The notes beneath the pieces are model-generated. The model saw only the letters and a program-made list of their open reading frames with translations, ran no database searches and was not told where the DNA came from. This document shows, piece after piece, positions 1 to 8,508 of a stretch of DNA of 64,000 nt (the stretch's first letter is position 1; each line of letters begins with the position of its first letter). The position numbers and the translations under genes are program-made. Source of the stretch: Clostridia bacterium (lineage in GTDB: Bacteria; Bacillota; Clostridia; Christensenellales; Borkfalkiaceae); contig JAFQEA010000002.1 of assembly GCA_017399185.1 (NCBI GenBank), positions 1 to 64,000 on the forward strand, read 5' to 3'.

Positions 1-450
1 TCTTTAAGCTCTTTAACGCTTGCTTCGTATTGGCTCTTGAGTGTTGCTAAAGCTTGTGCGTTTGCTGCATCACTTGCAACAAGCTTTTCTACTTCTGCAA
101 GGTATTTTGCATCCAAATCTGCAATAGCTTTGTCGGTTGCTAAATCCTTGTCTTTAAGCTCTTTAACGCTTGTTTCGTATTGACTCTTAAGTGTTGCTAA
201 AGCTTGTGCGTTTGCAGTATCACTTGCAACAAGATTTTCTACTTCTGCAAGATATTTAGCATCCAAGTCTGCAATAGCCTGGTCGGTTGCTAAATCCTTA
301 TCTTTAAGTTCTTTAACACTTGCTTCGTATTGACTCTTGAGTGTTGCTAAAGCTTCTGCGTTTGCTTCATCTTGAGCAATAAGCACCTGTACCTTGGCAT
401 CATATTCAGCCTTAAAATCTGCTAACGCTTGTGCGTTGGCTTCATCTTCT
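1..450 (-). repeat. 150-bp in-frame tandem repeat in the coiled-coil gene
   Basis: Three unit starts are visible exactly 150 bp apart (1, 151, 301 on the + strand), with few substitutions between copies, and the array continues past the window edge. Positions 301-450 and beyond carry a more diverged copy. The exact period preserves the frame and the heptad register. Recent amplification is inferred from the low divergence. Confidence 0.85.
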
Positions 451-746
451 GCCATAAGCTCTTGTATCTTTGCTTGGTATTCTGCTTCCAAGCTTACAAG
501 TGCAGCCTTGTCTTCTTCAATCGCCTGAAGTATTTCAAGATCTTTGGCTTGGTATTCTGCTGTAAGCTCATCAATTTTATTCTGTAGGTCTGTACGATTT
601 TGCTCGGCTGTCTGCTCTAATTGTAAAACTAAAGCATCGGTTTCGTCTTTGGTATAGCTGGTCACAATACCAACAACAGTACCCGTTGCGGTTAACGCCA
701 GTACTGAACTCAAAATAATAGTAACAAGCTTTAAAGGGTTCTTCAT
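1..746 (-). CDS. Membrane-anchored coiled-coil repeat protein (partial)
   Basis: The reading frame is open from an ATG at 746 to the window edge, so the C-terminus is missing (at least 248 residues seen). AAGGAG lies 8 bases before the ATG. Residues 1-30 form one hydrophobic segment (MKNPLKLVTIILSSVLALTA), a signal anchor or uncleaved signal peptide. The rest is Ala/Glu/Lys/Gln-rich with no Pro or Cys and should be one long coiled coil. From about residue 115 it is built from a 50-residue unit (150 bp exactly; units start at 301, 151 and 1 on the + strand) holding ATLKSQYE, VKELKDKDLA and AIADLDAKYLAEVE. I infer an extracellular stalk or spacer. No family is recognised and function is unknown. 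Confidence 0.75.
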   Translation of the reverse strand, partial: MKNPLKLVTIILSSVLALTATGTVVGIVTSYTKDETDALVLQLEQTAEQNRTDLQNKIDELTAEYQAKDLEILQAIEEDKAALVSLEAEYQAKIQELMAEDEANAQALADFKAEYDAKVQVLIAQDEANAEALATLKSQYEASVKELKDKDLATDQAIADLDAKYLAEVENLVASDTANAQALATLKSQYETSVKELKDKDLATDKAIADLDAKYLAEVEKLVASDAANAQALATLKSQYEASVKELK

Positions 747-831
747 TTTTATTTCTCCTTAATTGTTCAACGATAAATGTTGAGTGGACACTAATTTTAT
801 CTTGGCTTTAGGCTGTGGTTAAGTGGGGTTA

Positions 832-1047
832 TTATTTTTGCTGTTTTTTGACGCGATAGCATTTTTCGGTGGGGACGTAGATTATTTCCTTGCCAAGCTC
901 TTCAATAAAAAAGTCACGGAGCACCGCGATATAGCGCCTGAACGTTGGCACTGAAATTTTATATTTTTGCAAGCATTCATCAAACCTGATGGGCTTGCCT
1001 TTTTTTAAATCCTCGCACATTAAAAGCAAAACGTAACTTTTGTTCAT
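832..1047 (-). CDS. Stand-alone winged-helix DNA-binding protein, copy 1
   Basis: A 71-residue protein resembling only the N-terminal winged-helix domain of WYL/YafY-type regulators: a helix-turn-helix near residues 22-45 (VPTFRRYIAVLRDFF as recognition helix) and a wing ending in IIYVPTEKCYRV. The ligand-sensing WYL domain is absent. The C-terminus is very basic (KKQQK). The ribosome binding site is weak (AGG). An extended -10 (TGCTATACT) lies upstream near 1121-1129 on the same strand. It lies between the coiled-coil gene and its own near-copy at 1251-1466 (61 of 71 residues identical). The target is unknown. Confidence 0.65.
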   Translation of the reverse strand: MNKSYVLLLMCEDLKKGKPIRFDECLQKYKISVPTFRRYIAVLRDFFIEELGKEIIYVPTEKCYRVKKQQK

Positions 1048-1250
1048 CGCACTATCGCCTAATTTACAGCTTATTTCTTACATAAAAGATAAAATTTACT
1101 TATTCTTTACGTAAGGTTAAGTATAGCAAACAGGTGTATCAAAAATTGATAATGCGGAATTTTTATTTTCACTTTTTTTAAAAATTTTTAATTTTTATCG
1201 ATTTTTTGCACCGCACGGCGAATTATTGCGTTAAAAACGCATATTTCGAT

Positions 1251-1466
1251 TTATTTTTGCTGTTTTTTAACGCGATAGCACCTTTCGGTGGGGACGTAGA
1301 TTATCTCTTTAGAGAGCTCTTCCATAAAAAAATCGCGCAGGAGCGCAATATAGCGCCTGAACGTTGGCACGGAAATCCCGTACCTTTGTAAGCATTCTTC
1401 AAGCCTTAGGGGGTTGCCTTTTTTTAGATCCTCGCACATTAAAAGCAGTACGTAACTTTTGTTCAT
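1251..1466 (-). CDS. Stand-alone winged-helix DNA-binding protein, copy 2
   Basis: Same length and architecture as the gene at 832-1047, differing at 10 of 71 positions (for example K18N, I20L, K30G, I48M), mostly conservative, so both copies appear to be under selection. The similarity starts just before the stop codons and covers the whole gene, pointing to a tandem duplication. Unlike copy 1 I see no clear ribosome binding site before its ATG, so expression is less certain. Confidence 0.55.
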   Translation of the reverse strand: MNKSYVLLLMCEDLKKGNPLRLEECLQRYGISVPTFRRYIALLRDFFMEELSKEIIYVPTERCYRVKKQQK

Positions 1467-1792
1467 TGATTAAAATTTTCATAAAGCGCTTTAAGATTTC
1501 TCCTTTAAATTTCACGATGGCCAATCGCTTTTTTGTGATTTCATTATATCAGCATTTGATAGGATTTTTGTCGCCTTCGTTTTCCAAAAAGGTGGTAAAT
1601 TGCGCTTAATTTGTGGTAAAAACCGCTTAATTTTGTTTTTTGACCCCTAAAAGGCTATCAAAATTTGACTTTTTTGCTAAAAATTGCCACTTATGCCGCT
1701 TAAAGGGTTACCCGAAAATTTGCCCCGATTTTTGGGCGCAAAAAAAACACCGCCTTTGATTTTACTCAAAAGCGGTGTTTAACTTTATTTTT
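1467..1792. other. Non-coding stretch with a terminator
   Basis: No gene is supported here. The stretch is AT-rich, contains two nearby copies of CGCTTAATTT (around 1600 and 1625), and ends in the terminator at 1741-1780. I see no convincing promoter. Confidence 0.5.
1741..1780 (-). terminator. Terminator of the XRE/InlB-repeat gene
   Basis: On the minus strand AACACCGCTTTTGA pairs with TCAAAGGCGGTGTT across a short loop and is followed by a T run. It starts about 12 bases past the stop codon at 1793. Confidence 0.85.
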
Positions 1793-4700
1793 TTATACAG
1801 CTTTAGGTGTTGTGCTTAAAGTAAACGTTTGACTCATTGGATGACCGTTCCATGACTCAATATCAAACTTCACTATTTGCCCCAAATATGCGTGGAGTGA
1901 TTGAAAACAATCAGTGCTCATCCTCTCTCCGTGTGTATAATTCAATCCATTATAATTATCAAGGTAGCAAAACAATTCTATTGGCCCAATAAAATTAATA
2001 GTATGGTAACTATACACATCATAATAGTTGTTACTGATATCCAGATACAAATATATAGGCTTTGACGTGCTTACCGTAAGCGTAAGTGGGGTTGTGCCGT
2101 CAAAGATGATCGGATTATCTTTCGACGTTCCGTCGTTTACGCCAGCCTTTGTAAATCTTGCGTATAAGGTTACGTCTTTAAAATCAGTGTTTATATAAGA
2201 CTTGCAAACGGAATTGCCGTTTTCATCAACCCAGCCAACAAAGCTGTACCCGGGCTTTGTGAGTATCGGCAAGTTAAAGCTTATACCCGTTTGCTGGCTT
2301 ACTGTGGTGTCACCGTTTTTTAAAGTAAGCACGTACTCGCTTGCTGTTGAATATTCACTGCACCAATTTTGACTATAAGTCGCGATTGTTTGAACCGAGG
2401 CATCAGTATATATACTTGCCGCACCGAATGCAAGTATACCAACTTCAGTTACACCTTTGGGCAGGTGAATGTTCATATAGTGATAACGATTTTTATCTAA
2501 AATATCTAACGCATATTGCTTAACACGCTTTAAGCTTTGCGGTAATTTAATACCAAAGCAAAGTGGCGGTAGACTTGACGACTGTATTTCTTCAAGGCCT
2601 TCAGGTAACTCGAACACGTCGCGTATACTTACTTCAGAAAAAGAACCTGTAACAAGTGTTTTAAGCGCACTGCCTTCTTCAAACACGATTGATGCGTATG
2701 TACCACGGAAAGCTTCCTGCTCAATTATATAGACTGATTTAGGTATAATAAGTGGCTGATTAACCTTCTTCAAGTAAATGCAGCTACTCTTTATTACTCG
2801 CAGCGTTTGTGGTAATACAATAGAATTTAGTTGATCATATTCATTAATAAAACTTGAGCCAAGCTCGGTTACGGGCAAGCCGTCAATAAAGGATGGAATA
2901 ATTAAGTCAATGTCTTCACCCGTATTACCCAAGTACTTATTAAGTGTAACCTGCGTTGTGCCCTTGGTGTATTTAAAATCTTCTGCCGTGCCAACGATGA
3001 GTACTTCTTCCCAAACGGCGTAAATAGTGATGCTTTCAGCAGTCACTAAATTTTCGGTTGTGGTATGATAATCGCCTAAGCCGTCGGGCGCGGTGTTCCA
3101 GCCGATGAACTTGTAGCCGTACTTAACGGGCACGGGCAATTCTTCAACCTGGTCTTTGGTGGCGATTTCGGGGTAGTCACCTTCTATCGCGCCGCCCTGC
3201 AGCTGATAATCAATAACCGTTCCGCCTTCATAGGTGTAGTGGGCGGTGAATTCTTCCGCATAGCAGTTAAGGTAAGTTATCTTAGTGAACCTGCGGCCTT
3301 TTTCGTCAGTCCAATATTCAAACTGATAGTCTTGTCTTTGGCATGTGGGCAAGATAAACGTCGTGTCGTACACGTAATCAAGCACGTACTCGGCATACTG
3401 CTGACCGCCAACGTCAAACGTGCCGCCACCTCCGTTAAGCCTTATATGGAAGGTTTTTGGCTTAAAAAGTGCGTAAAGCGCGGTTATGGAAATAACGTTT
3501 TCGTTAATGGTTTCAACCTTGGTCCCGTTTTCAGGGGCGTCATACCAGCCTAAAAAGTCGTAGCCTTCTTTAACGACGGGCGAAAGGTCAAAGCTTTCGC
3601 CAAAGGTTACGTGCGATTTGTTTGGCTCGCCCACATAACTGCCTTCATAATTATATATAACGACGTATTCCTTGGGCACGAAAACCGCGTACAGCGTTAA
3701 GCTTTTAGTGCCGGTCAGCCACTCGTAACAGTTTGCGCTTTGATTGTTCTGGTCAAACCAGCCCACAAAATCATACCCGACCTTTTGCGGATTGTTAAGC
3801 CTTACGCTTTCGCCCGCAAATAAAATGGTTGGGTTCTCCGTGTCAAGCGTTCCGCCGTTAAGGACGTAAGTTATCTCGTACGTATCTGTCGCGCGCTGCC
3901 ATAGGGCGTATAAAGTTAGGTTTTTGGCGTTTTCGCCACCGACTTCAACGTATTTGTTGCCGCCGCTCGCGCTGTCGTACCAGCCAAGGAATATATAGCC
4001 CGTTTTAGTGGGGGTATTTAAAGTGATTTTCTGATCTTTGGTAACTGACGTTGGATTGTCAGTCATAACGCCGCCGTCAAGCACGTACCGCACGCCAAAA
4101 ACCTGGGTTTCCCACTTTGCGTAAAGGGTAACGTTTTCATAGCTGCAGCTAAGCGTTGTTATGCTTTCGCCAAGATACTCGTTCGACAAGTACCAGCCTA
4201 AAAATACGTCACCGCTTTTTTGAGGGATAGGAAGCGTTATCTCGCCGCTTTCAACTGTTATTATGGTTGCGGGGTCACCTTCCATTGTACCGCCGTTCGT
4301 CCAATAGTCAATGGTGTATTCAACAAGCTCAAACACGGGTGAAAGCGCAATTTCGCCTTCGATAAGACACGGCATTTTGACTTCTTCACCTTGAGCATTT
4401 ACCCATTTAACGAACCTATAGCCCGACTTTTTAGGTTCAGGCTGACTAAATAACGTGCCACCTTCAATCTCAAATTCGCCAACCCCCTGCACGGTCACAA
4501 GGTAATTGATTTTTTCTTCCGGGCGGGGATAAAAGATAATCGCGCACACGGTTGACACCACAAACAGCGCCGCAAGCACAATCGTAAAAATCATCCACTT
4601 TTTGGAAGCGTTTTTTGTGTAAAATACAGGTGGCTCTATGGTTTCTTCAGCCTTTACGCCGTAGTATAAAACTGACGGTGCAACGGCAAACAGATTTGAC

Positions 4701-5080
4701 ATTTTTATAAGAAGGTCAACGTCAGGAAGCGTTACACCGCGCTCCCACTTGGAAACCGCGTCCGGCGTGACGTCAAGCTGTTCGGAAAGCTCACTTTGAC
4801 TAAGACCTTTATTCTTGCGGTAATCGGCAAGCGCCTTTGCCATTGACGTAGCGTCAAAATCACCGGTTATAGGGCTATCGCTTTCTTCAACGCCCAACAA
4901 CCCCTCCAACGTAACGTTAAGGGTCTTTGCAATCACGCTGAGCGCGCTTATATCGGGCGCGGAAGCACCCCTTTCCCATTTGGAAACCGTTTGAAAATGC
5001 ACGCCCGTTTTGTCAGCAAAGTCTGACTGCGTAAGGCCCGCCTTTTTTCTTAAGGCTTTTAATCTCTCGTTAAATTCCAC
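1793..5080 (-). CDS. Two XRE domains fused to transmembrane segment and extracellular InlB-type/LRR repeats
   Basis: 1095 residues. Two XRE-type helix-turn-helix domains lie at about 5-60 and 79-135; both carry the VSKWERG signature. One transmembrane segment follows at about 162-184 (WMIFTIVLAALFVVSTVCAI). From about 190 to 690 there are bacterial InlB B-repeat units (Listeria-Bacteroides type), each ending in a GYxFxGW motif; eight variants are visible in the whole protein. About 700-900 resembles a BspA-like leucine-rich repeat (VTELGSSF, LPEGLEEI). One more InlB-type unit and a beta-rich tail follow. Predicted topology is N-in with a surface-exposed C-terminus, which would put a DNA-binding module and a surface module in one polypeptide. 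No LPXTG motif is seen. Regulatory targets are unknown. Confidence 0.8.
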   Translation of the reverse strand: MEFNERLKALRKKAGLTQSDFADKTGVHFQTVSKWERGASAPDISALSVIAKTLNVTLEGLLGVEESDSPITGDFDATSMAKALADYRKNKGLSQSELSEQLDVTPDAVSKWERGVTLPDVDLLIKMSNLFAVAPSVLYYGVKAEETIEPPVFYTKNASKKWMIFTIVLAALFVVSTVCAIIFYPRPEEKINYLVTVQGVGEFEIEGGTLFSQPEPKKSGYRFVKWVNAQGEEVKMPCLIEGEIALSPVFELVEYTIDYWTNGGTMEGDPATIITVESGEITLPIPQKSGDVFLGWYLSNEYLGESITTLSCSYENVTLYAKWETQVFGVRYVLDGGVMTDNPTSVTKDQKITLNTPTKTGYIFLGWYDSASGGNKYVEVGGENAKNLTLYALWQRATDTYEITYVLNGGTLDTENPTILFAGESVRLNNPQKVGYDFVGWFDQNNQSANCYEWLTGTKSLTLYAVFVPKEYVVIYNYEGSYVGEPNKSHVTFGESFDLSPVVKEGYDFLGWYDAPENGTKVETINENVISITALYALFKPKTFHIRLNGGGGTFDVGGQQYAEYVLDYVYDTTFILPTCQRQDYQFEYWTDEKGRRFTKITYLNCYAEEFTAHYTYEGGTVIDYQLQGGAIEGDYPEIATKDQVEELPVPVKYGYKFIGWNTAPDGLGDYHTTTENLVTAESITIYAVWEEVLIVGTAEDFKYTKGTTQVTLNKYLGNTGEDIDLIIPSFIDGLPVTELGSSFINEYDQLNSIVLPQTLRVIKSSCIYLKKVNQPLIIPKSVYIIEQEAFRGTYASIVFEEGSALKTLVTGSFSEVSIRDVFELPEGLEEIQSSSLPPLCFGIKLPQSLKRVKQYALDILDKNRYHYMNIHLPKGVTEVGILAFGAASIYTDASVQTIATYSQNWCSEYSTASEYVLTLKNGDTTVSQQTGISFNLPILTKPGYSFVGWVDENGNSVCKSYINTDFKDVTLYARFTKAGVNDGTSKDNPIIFDGTTPLTLTVSTSKPIYLYLDISNNYYDVYSYHTINFIGPIELFCYLDNYNGLNYTHGERMSTDCFQSLHAYLGQIVKFDIESWNGHPMSQTFTLSTTPKAV

Positions 5081-5125
5081 TTTTTCACCTACCCCTTCAT
5101 TAGTTAAAGTGTAATTTTTTTGCTT

Positions 5126-5171
5126 AAAAGTAAGCCTATAAGCCGATTATCGGCATATAGGCTTGGTTTTT
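5126..5171. repeat. Palindromic element PE-1, also hairpin after rarA
   Basis: Contains AAGCCTATAAGCCGATTATCGGC followed by the inverted arm, a near-perfect palindrome. It is the longest-armed copy of the element found throughout the window. It lies just after the rarA stop and could end its transcript, though the T run is short (ACTTTT). Confidence 0.75.
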
Positions 5172-5172
5172 A

Positions 5173-6483
5173 TTAATCTTTGATACCCTTGTTTTTGCGG
5201 ATTTGCTTGACTGTTTTTTCATACCCGTTGTCGGTTGGGTGGTAATACTTTTTGCCAACCAATTTATCGGGCATATACTGCTGCTCGCAGTATCCGCCAA
5301 AGTCGTGCGGATAAAGGTATGGCTTTTTAGCCTTTAATTGCTCGGGCGACATATAAGGCGTGTTGCGTAAGTTTGTTGGCACAAAGTCGTCCTTGACCTT
5401 TTCAGCATCTTCTGCTGCGGCAGCCATTGCAAGATATACGGAATTTGATTTTTCTGCTTCACAAACGTAAACGATTGCCTGGGACAATGGCAACAAGCCT
5501 TCCGGCATACCCATATTTTTTATAGCAGTCAAAGCGCTTACGGCAATAACCATTGCTTGTGGGTCAGCCATACCAACGTCTTCAGATGCGTGCGCAATAA
5601 CACGGCGTGCAATGATGACAGGGTCACAACCACCCTTTATAAGGCGCTGTGAATAGTATAGCGCCGCATCCGAGCAAGAGCCGCGCAAAGACTTGCAAAA
5701 CGCGGACAAAAGGTCAAAGTACATATCTTCATCATAAGATAAAGCCTTTTTCTGGATTGACTGCTCTGCATCCTTTAGCTTAACGTGGATTGTGCCGTCG
5801 CTTTCGGGCGGGGTTGTTAAAACTGCCATTTCTAAAGCGTTATAAGCAACGCGCATATCCCCTGCCGCCATTATTGCAAGGTGGTCAACGGCGTCGTCAT
5901 CAACGATAACCTGCATGTCCTTAAAGCCGTTAACTTTATCGTTAATCGCCTTATAGAGGGCTTTTTTGATAATTTCGTCAGTTAAAGTCTTAAGCTCAAA
6001 CACCCTGCACCTTGACACGATAGCAGGTGTCATTGCAGCGTAAGGGTTCTCGGTTGTAGAGCCTATAAAGATAATCGTTCCGTCTTCAATAGACGGAAGT
6101 AACGAGTCTGATTGGGTCTTATTAAAGCGGTGACATTCATCCAAAAACAGATAGGTCTTTTTGCCGTGCAGCTTTAAATCGCGCTTGGCATCTTCTGCCA
6201 CGCGCTTTACGTCGTTAACGCCACTTGATACGGCGTTTAATTTTACAAAATTGCCGTCGGTTGAGTTTGCAATAATATTTGCAAGCGTAGTCTTACCCGA
6301 GCCCGGTGGCCCCCAGAAAATACAGCTGCCCAAATTATCAAGCATAATGGCACGGCGAAGCAGTGAGCCTTGCTCTGCAATATGGTCCTGCCCCATAAAA
6401 TCCCTTAAGGTCTTTGGGCGCATACGCTCTGCAAGGGGCGCTGTGGTGTTTTTGTAATCTAAAATGTCAAATAAATCTTCCAT
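5173..6483 (-). CDS. rarA: Replication-associated recombination ATPase RarA/MgsA
   Basis: AAA+ clamp-loader-like ATPase that acts at stalled replication forks. 436 residues, normal for the family. Walker A GPPGSGKTT is at 58-66, Walker B LFLDE at 112-116, followed by CHRFNKTQ, and sensor 1 GSTTENP at about 141-147. The N-terminal PLAERMRPKTLRDFMGQDHI is typical. The C-terminal MgsA/RarA tetramerisation region includes ASEDVGMADP and the closing YPHDFGGYCEQQYMP motif. It is divergent from ylbJ. I see no strong promoter in the 58-bp gap. Confidence 0.95.
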   Translation of the reverse strand: MEDLFDILDYKNTTAPLAERMRPKTLRDFMGQDHIAEQGSLLRRAIMLDNLGSCIFWGPPGSGKTTLANIIANSTDGNFVKLNAVSSGVNDVKRVAEDAKRDLKLHGKKTYLFLDECHRFNKTQSDSLLPSIEDGTIIFIGSTTENPYAAMTPAIVSRCRVFELKTLTDEIIKKALYKAINDKVNGFKDMQVIVDDDAVDHLAIMAAGDMRVAYNALEMAVLTTPPESDGTIHVKLKDAEQSIQKKALSYDEDMYFDLLSAFCKSLRGSCSDAALYYSQRLIKGGCDPVIIARRVIAHASEDVGMADPQAMVIAVSALTAIKNMGMPEGLLPLSQAIVYVCEAEKSNSVYLAMAAAAEDAEKVKDDFVPTNLRNTPYMSPEQLKAKKPYLYPHDFGGYCEQQYMPDKLVGKKYYHPTDNGYEKTVKQIRKNKGIKD

Positions 6484-6541
6484 ATCAAACCTTTTGGTCA
6501 GTTTTTAGAATTTTGGTTTATCAATATAAATATATTAAAGC

Positions 6542-7507
6542 ATGAACAAAAAGCACTTCAATCTTTTTGTGCGCATATTTTGCGCCGCTATCCTTTTTGC
6601 AGTAATGCTACTATACGTAATCAATTCAAAGCGGTATGCCCAAGCAACTCTTATAGGCTTAAAGCTTTGGGCAACGACCGTTTTACCGTCGCTTTTGCCA
6701 TTTTTCTTTTTTACCGCGCTGTTTACCGCAACGGGGGTTAGCGTGCTTTTTATCAAAGCCTTTAAACGACCTGCAAAAATATTATTTAACGCGGACGGGA
6801 TACTGATTTACATAAGGATTATGTCGCTTATATCGGGATACCCCGTTGGTGCTAAAATAATAAGCGATTTATATCTTGGCGGCGTAATATCAAAGGAGCA
6901 GGCAAAAAAGTACGCCTTATCAACTTCAACGTCGGGCCCGATATACGTGGTTGGAACTGTTGCAATATCGCTATTTAACAGTCCAAAGCTTGGCGCGGTT
7001 TTACTAATCAGCCACTATCTATCAAGCCTTTTAAACGGCATAATCTTTAGAAAACTACCCGATAACGGGCTTATAGCCCCACTTTTACAAAATAAAGCCG
7101 ATTCGGTTTTGTATAACGCAATGTTTAACGCAGTAACAACGCTTACCGTGCTTGGCGGATTTATTGCTGTGTTTTATACGCTTTCACAAATGGCACTTGA
7201 TTATAATATTTTATCCCCGCTTATCAAGGTACTATCCCCTGTCTATGGTGACGAACTATCACGCGCTTTTGTGCTGGGGCTTATTGAATGTACAAGCGGA
7301 TGCAAGGCAATTTCCGTCCTGCCGCTTACAGACAAAGCCGTTTGTACAGCCGCACAGATTATTGCATTTGGTGGGGTGTCGGTGTGGTGCCAGACCATGG
7401 CTTATCTTAAAAAAGCAAACGTAAGCTTTTTATGGTTTGCTATTTCAAAAATAGTGCAAACCATAACCGTTTATCCTATTTGTTATATTCTTCTAAAAGC
7501 GGTATGA
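6542..7507 (+). CDS. ylbJ: Sporulation integral membrane protein YlbJ
   Basis: 321-residue polytopic membrane protein of the nucleoside-recognition/GATE family, in the YlbJ branch required for spore cortex in Bacillus. Recognisable motifs are LISGYPVGAK (about residue 97) and FGGVSVWCQT near the C-terminus; about eight hydrophobic segments. It lies next to coaD and rsmD as in Bacillus (ylbH-coaD-ylbJ), but here it is convergent and its 3' end overlaps coaD by 32 bp. Residues KLPDNGLIAPLL are encoded by a partial in-frame copy of the palindromic element. This gene suggests a sporulating lineage. Confidence 0.88.
   Translation: MNKKHFNLFVRIFCAAILFAVMLLYVINSKRYAQATLIGLKLWATTVLPSLLPFFFFTALFTATGVSVLFIKAFKRPAKILFNADGILIYIRIMSLISGYPVGAKIISDLYLGGVISKEQAKKYALSTSTSGPIYVVGTVAISLFNSPKLGAVLLISHYLSSLLNGIIFRKLPDNGLIAPLLQNKADSVLYNAMFNAVTTLTVLGGFIAVFYTLSQMALDYNILSPLIKVLSPVYGDELSRAFVLGLIECTSGCKAISVLPLTDKAVCTAAQIIAFGGVSVWCQTMAYLKKANVSFLWFAISKIVQTITVYPICYILLKAV
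7064..7090. repeat. Palindromic element, in-frame partial copy inside ylbJ
   Basis: The + strand CGGGCTTATAGCCCCACTTTTA is the reverse complement of the element's left half (TAAAAGTGGGGCTATAAGCCCG). The reading frame passes through without interruption. Confidence 0.65.
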
Positions 7508-7964
7508 TTTCATAAGGGACAAGATTATCAACGCGCTTGCCCTTTTTAAGCTCATCTCTTACCCGTGTTGAGCTTGTGTTTACAAGCGCCTTGGGGCATT
7601 GGACAAACATAATCTGGATATCGGGGTTTAGTTTAGACGTAACCTTAAAGCATTTTTCTTCGTATTCTTCGTCAGTCTTATTCCTTATACCCCTGACGTA
7701 ATAAACGGCGTTATTTTCACGCATAAAGTCTGCAAGCATACCGTCAAAGGCAACAACCGTTACCGACGAGTATTTGCTGCAGGCTTTTTTCAGCATTTCC
7801 AAGCGCTGGTCTAAACTGTAAGTATATTTTTTGGCATCGTTAACACCTATTGCCACGATTACGCTGCCAAACATCATAGCGCAAGTGCCAATAACGTGCA
7901 TATGCCCTAACGTTACGGGGTCAAAAGAGCCCGCAAACACACACTTTTCGTTAAAATAATTCAT
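7476..7964 (-). CDS. coaD: Phosphopantetheine adenylyltransferase
   Basis: Catalyses ATP plus 4'-phosphopantetheine to dephospho-CoA, the fourth step of CoA synthesis. 162 residues, normal length. The nucleotidyltransferase signature GSFDPVTLGH is at 12-21, YYVRGIRN in the middle, and the substrate/ATP motif NTSSTRVR near the C-terminus. It starts 2 bp after rsmD ends and follows it in the same transcript. Confidence 0.96.
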   Translation of the reverse strand: MNYFNEKCVFAGSFDPVTLGHMHVIGTCAMMFGSVIVAIGVNDAKKYTYSLDQRLEMLKKACSKYSSVTVVAFDGMLADFMRENNAVYYVRGIRNKTDEEYEEKCFKVTSKLNPDIQIMFVQCPKALVNTSSTRVRDELKKGKRVDNLVPYEIIPLLEEYNK

Positions 7965-7966
7965 AA

Positions 7967-8500
7967 CTAATCTTTAAGAGCGTAAATACTGAAGTGATTT
8001 TTGCCGTAATCCCTGCACGATATAAAAACTAAATTTTCATACTCACTTTCGTGCTTTTCGTGCGATTCAAAAATCACCTGTCCGCCTTCGTTTAAAAGCT
8101 TACGCTTGTCGATAATCTCAAGCGCCTTTTGCCCTAAATCGGTCATATACGGCGGGTCTAAAAAGATAAAATCAAACCTTTCGGGCGTTGTTTTAAGATA
8201 GGATAAAAGGTCACAAACCATAACTGTTGCACTTTCCTTTATCATATTAAGGTTTTGATTGATAAGCTCAACACTCGCCCTTTTAAGGTCGGTAAACACA
8301 ACCCTTTTTGCCCCGCGTGAGATTGCTTCAATCCCCATCGCACCAGTGCCGGCAAAGCCGTCAAGAAAGCTTGCACCAACTATCTTTTCAGCAAAAATAT
8401 TGAAAAACGCTTGCCTTGCGCGGTCTGACGTCGGGCGGATTTCAGTGCCTTTAAAGGTCTTTAAAACCCTGCCTTTGTGCGTGCCACCAATTATTCGCAT
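7967..8500 (-). CDS. rsmD: 16S rRNA (guanine966-N2)-methyltransferase
   Basis: 177 residues. N-terminal MRIIGGTHKGRVLKTFKG is characteristic. The SAM-binding loop FLDGFAGTGAMGIEAIS is at about 45-61 and the catalytic DPPY at 115-118. It sits between hprK (8-bp gap) and coaD (2-bp gap), a compact operon that probably begins at uvrC. Confidence 0.95.
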   Translation of the reverse strand: MRIIGGTHKGRVLKTFKGTEIRPTSDRARQAFFNIFAEKIVGASFLDGFAGTGAMGIEAISRGAKRVVFTDLKRASVELINQNLNMIKESATVMVCDLLSYLKTTPERFDFIFLDPPYMTDLGQKALEIIDKRKLLNEGGQVIFESHEKHESEYENLVFISCRDYGKNHFSIYALKD

Positions 8501-8508
8501 AAACCACC

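Noticed and set aside
3239-3553. 104-codon frame opposite the InlB-repeat gene
   Set aside because: It is antisense to a strongly supported long gene and has no start signal.
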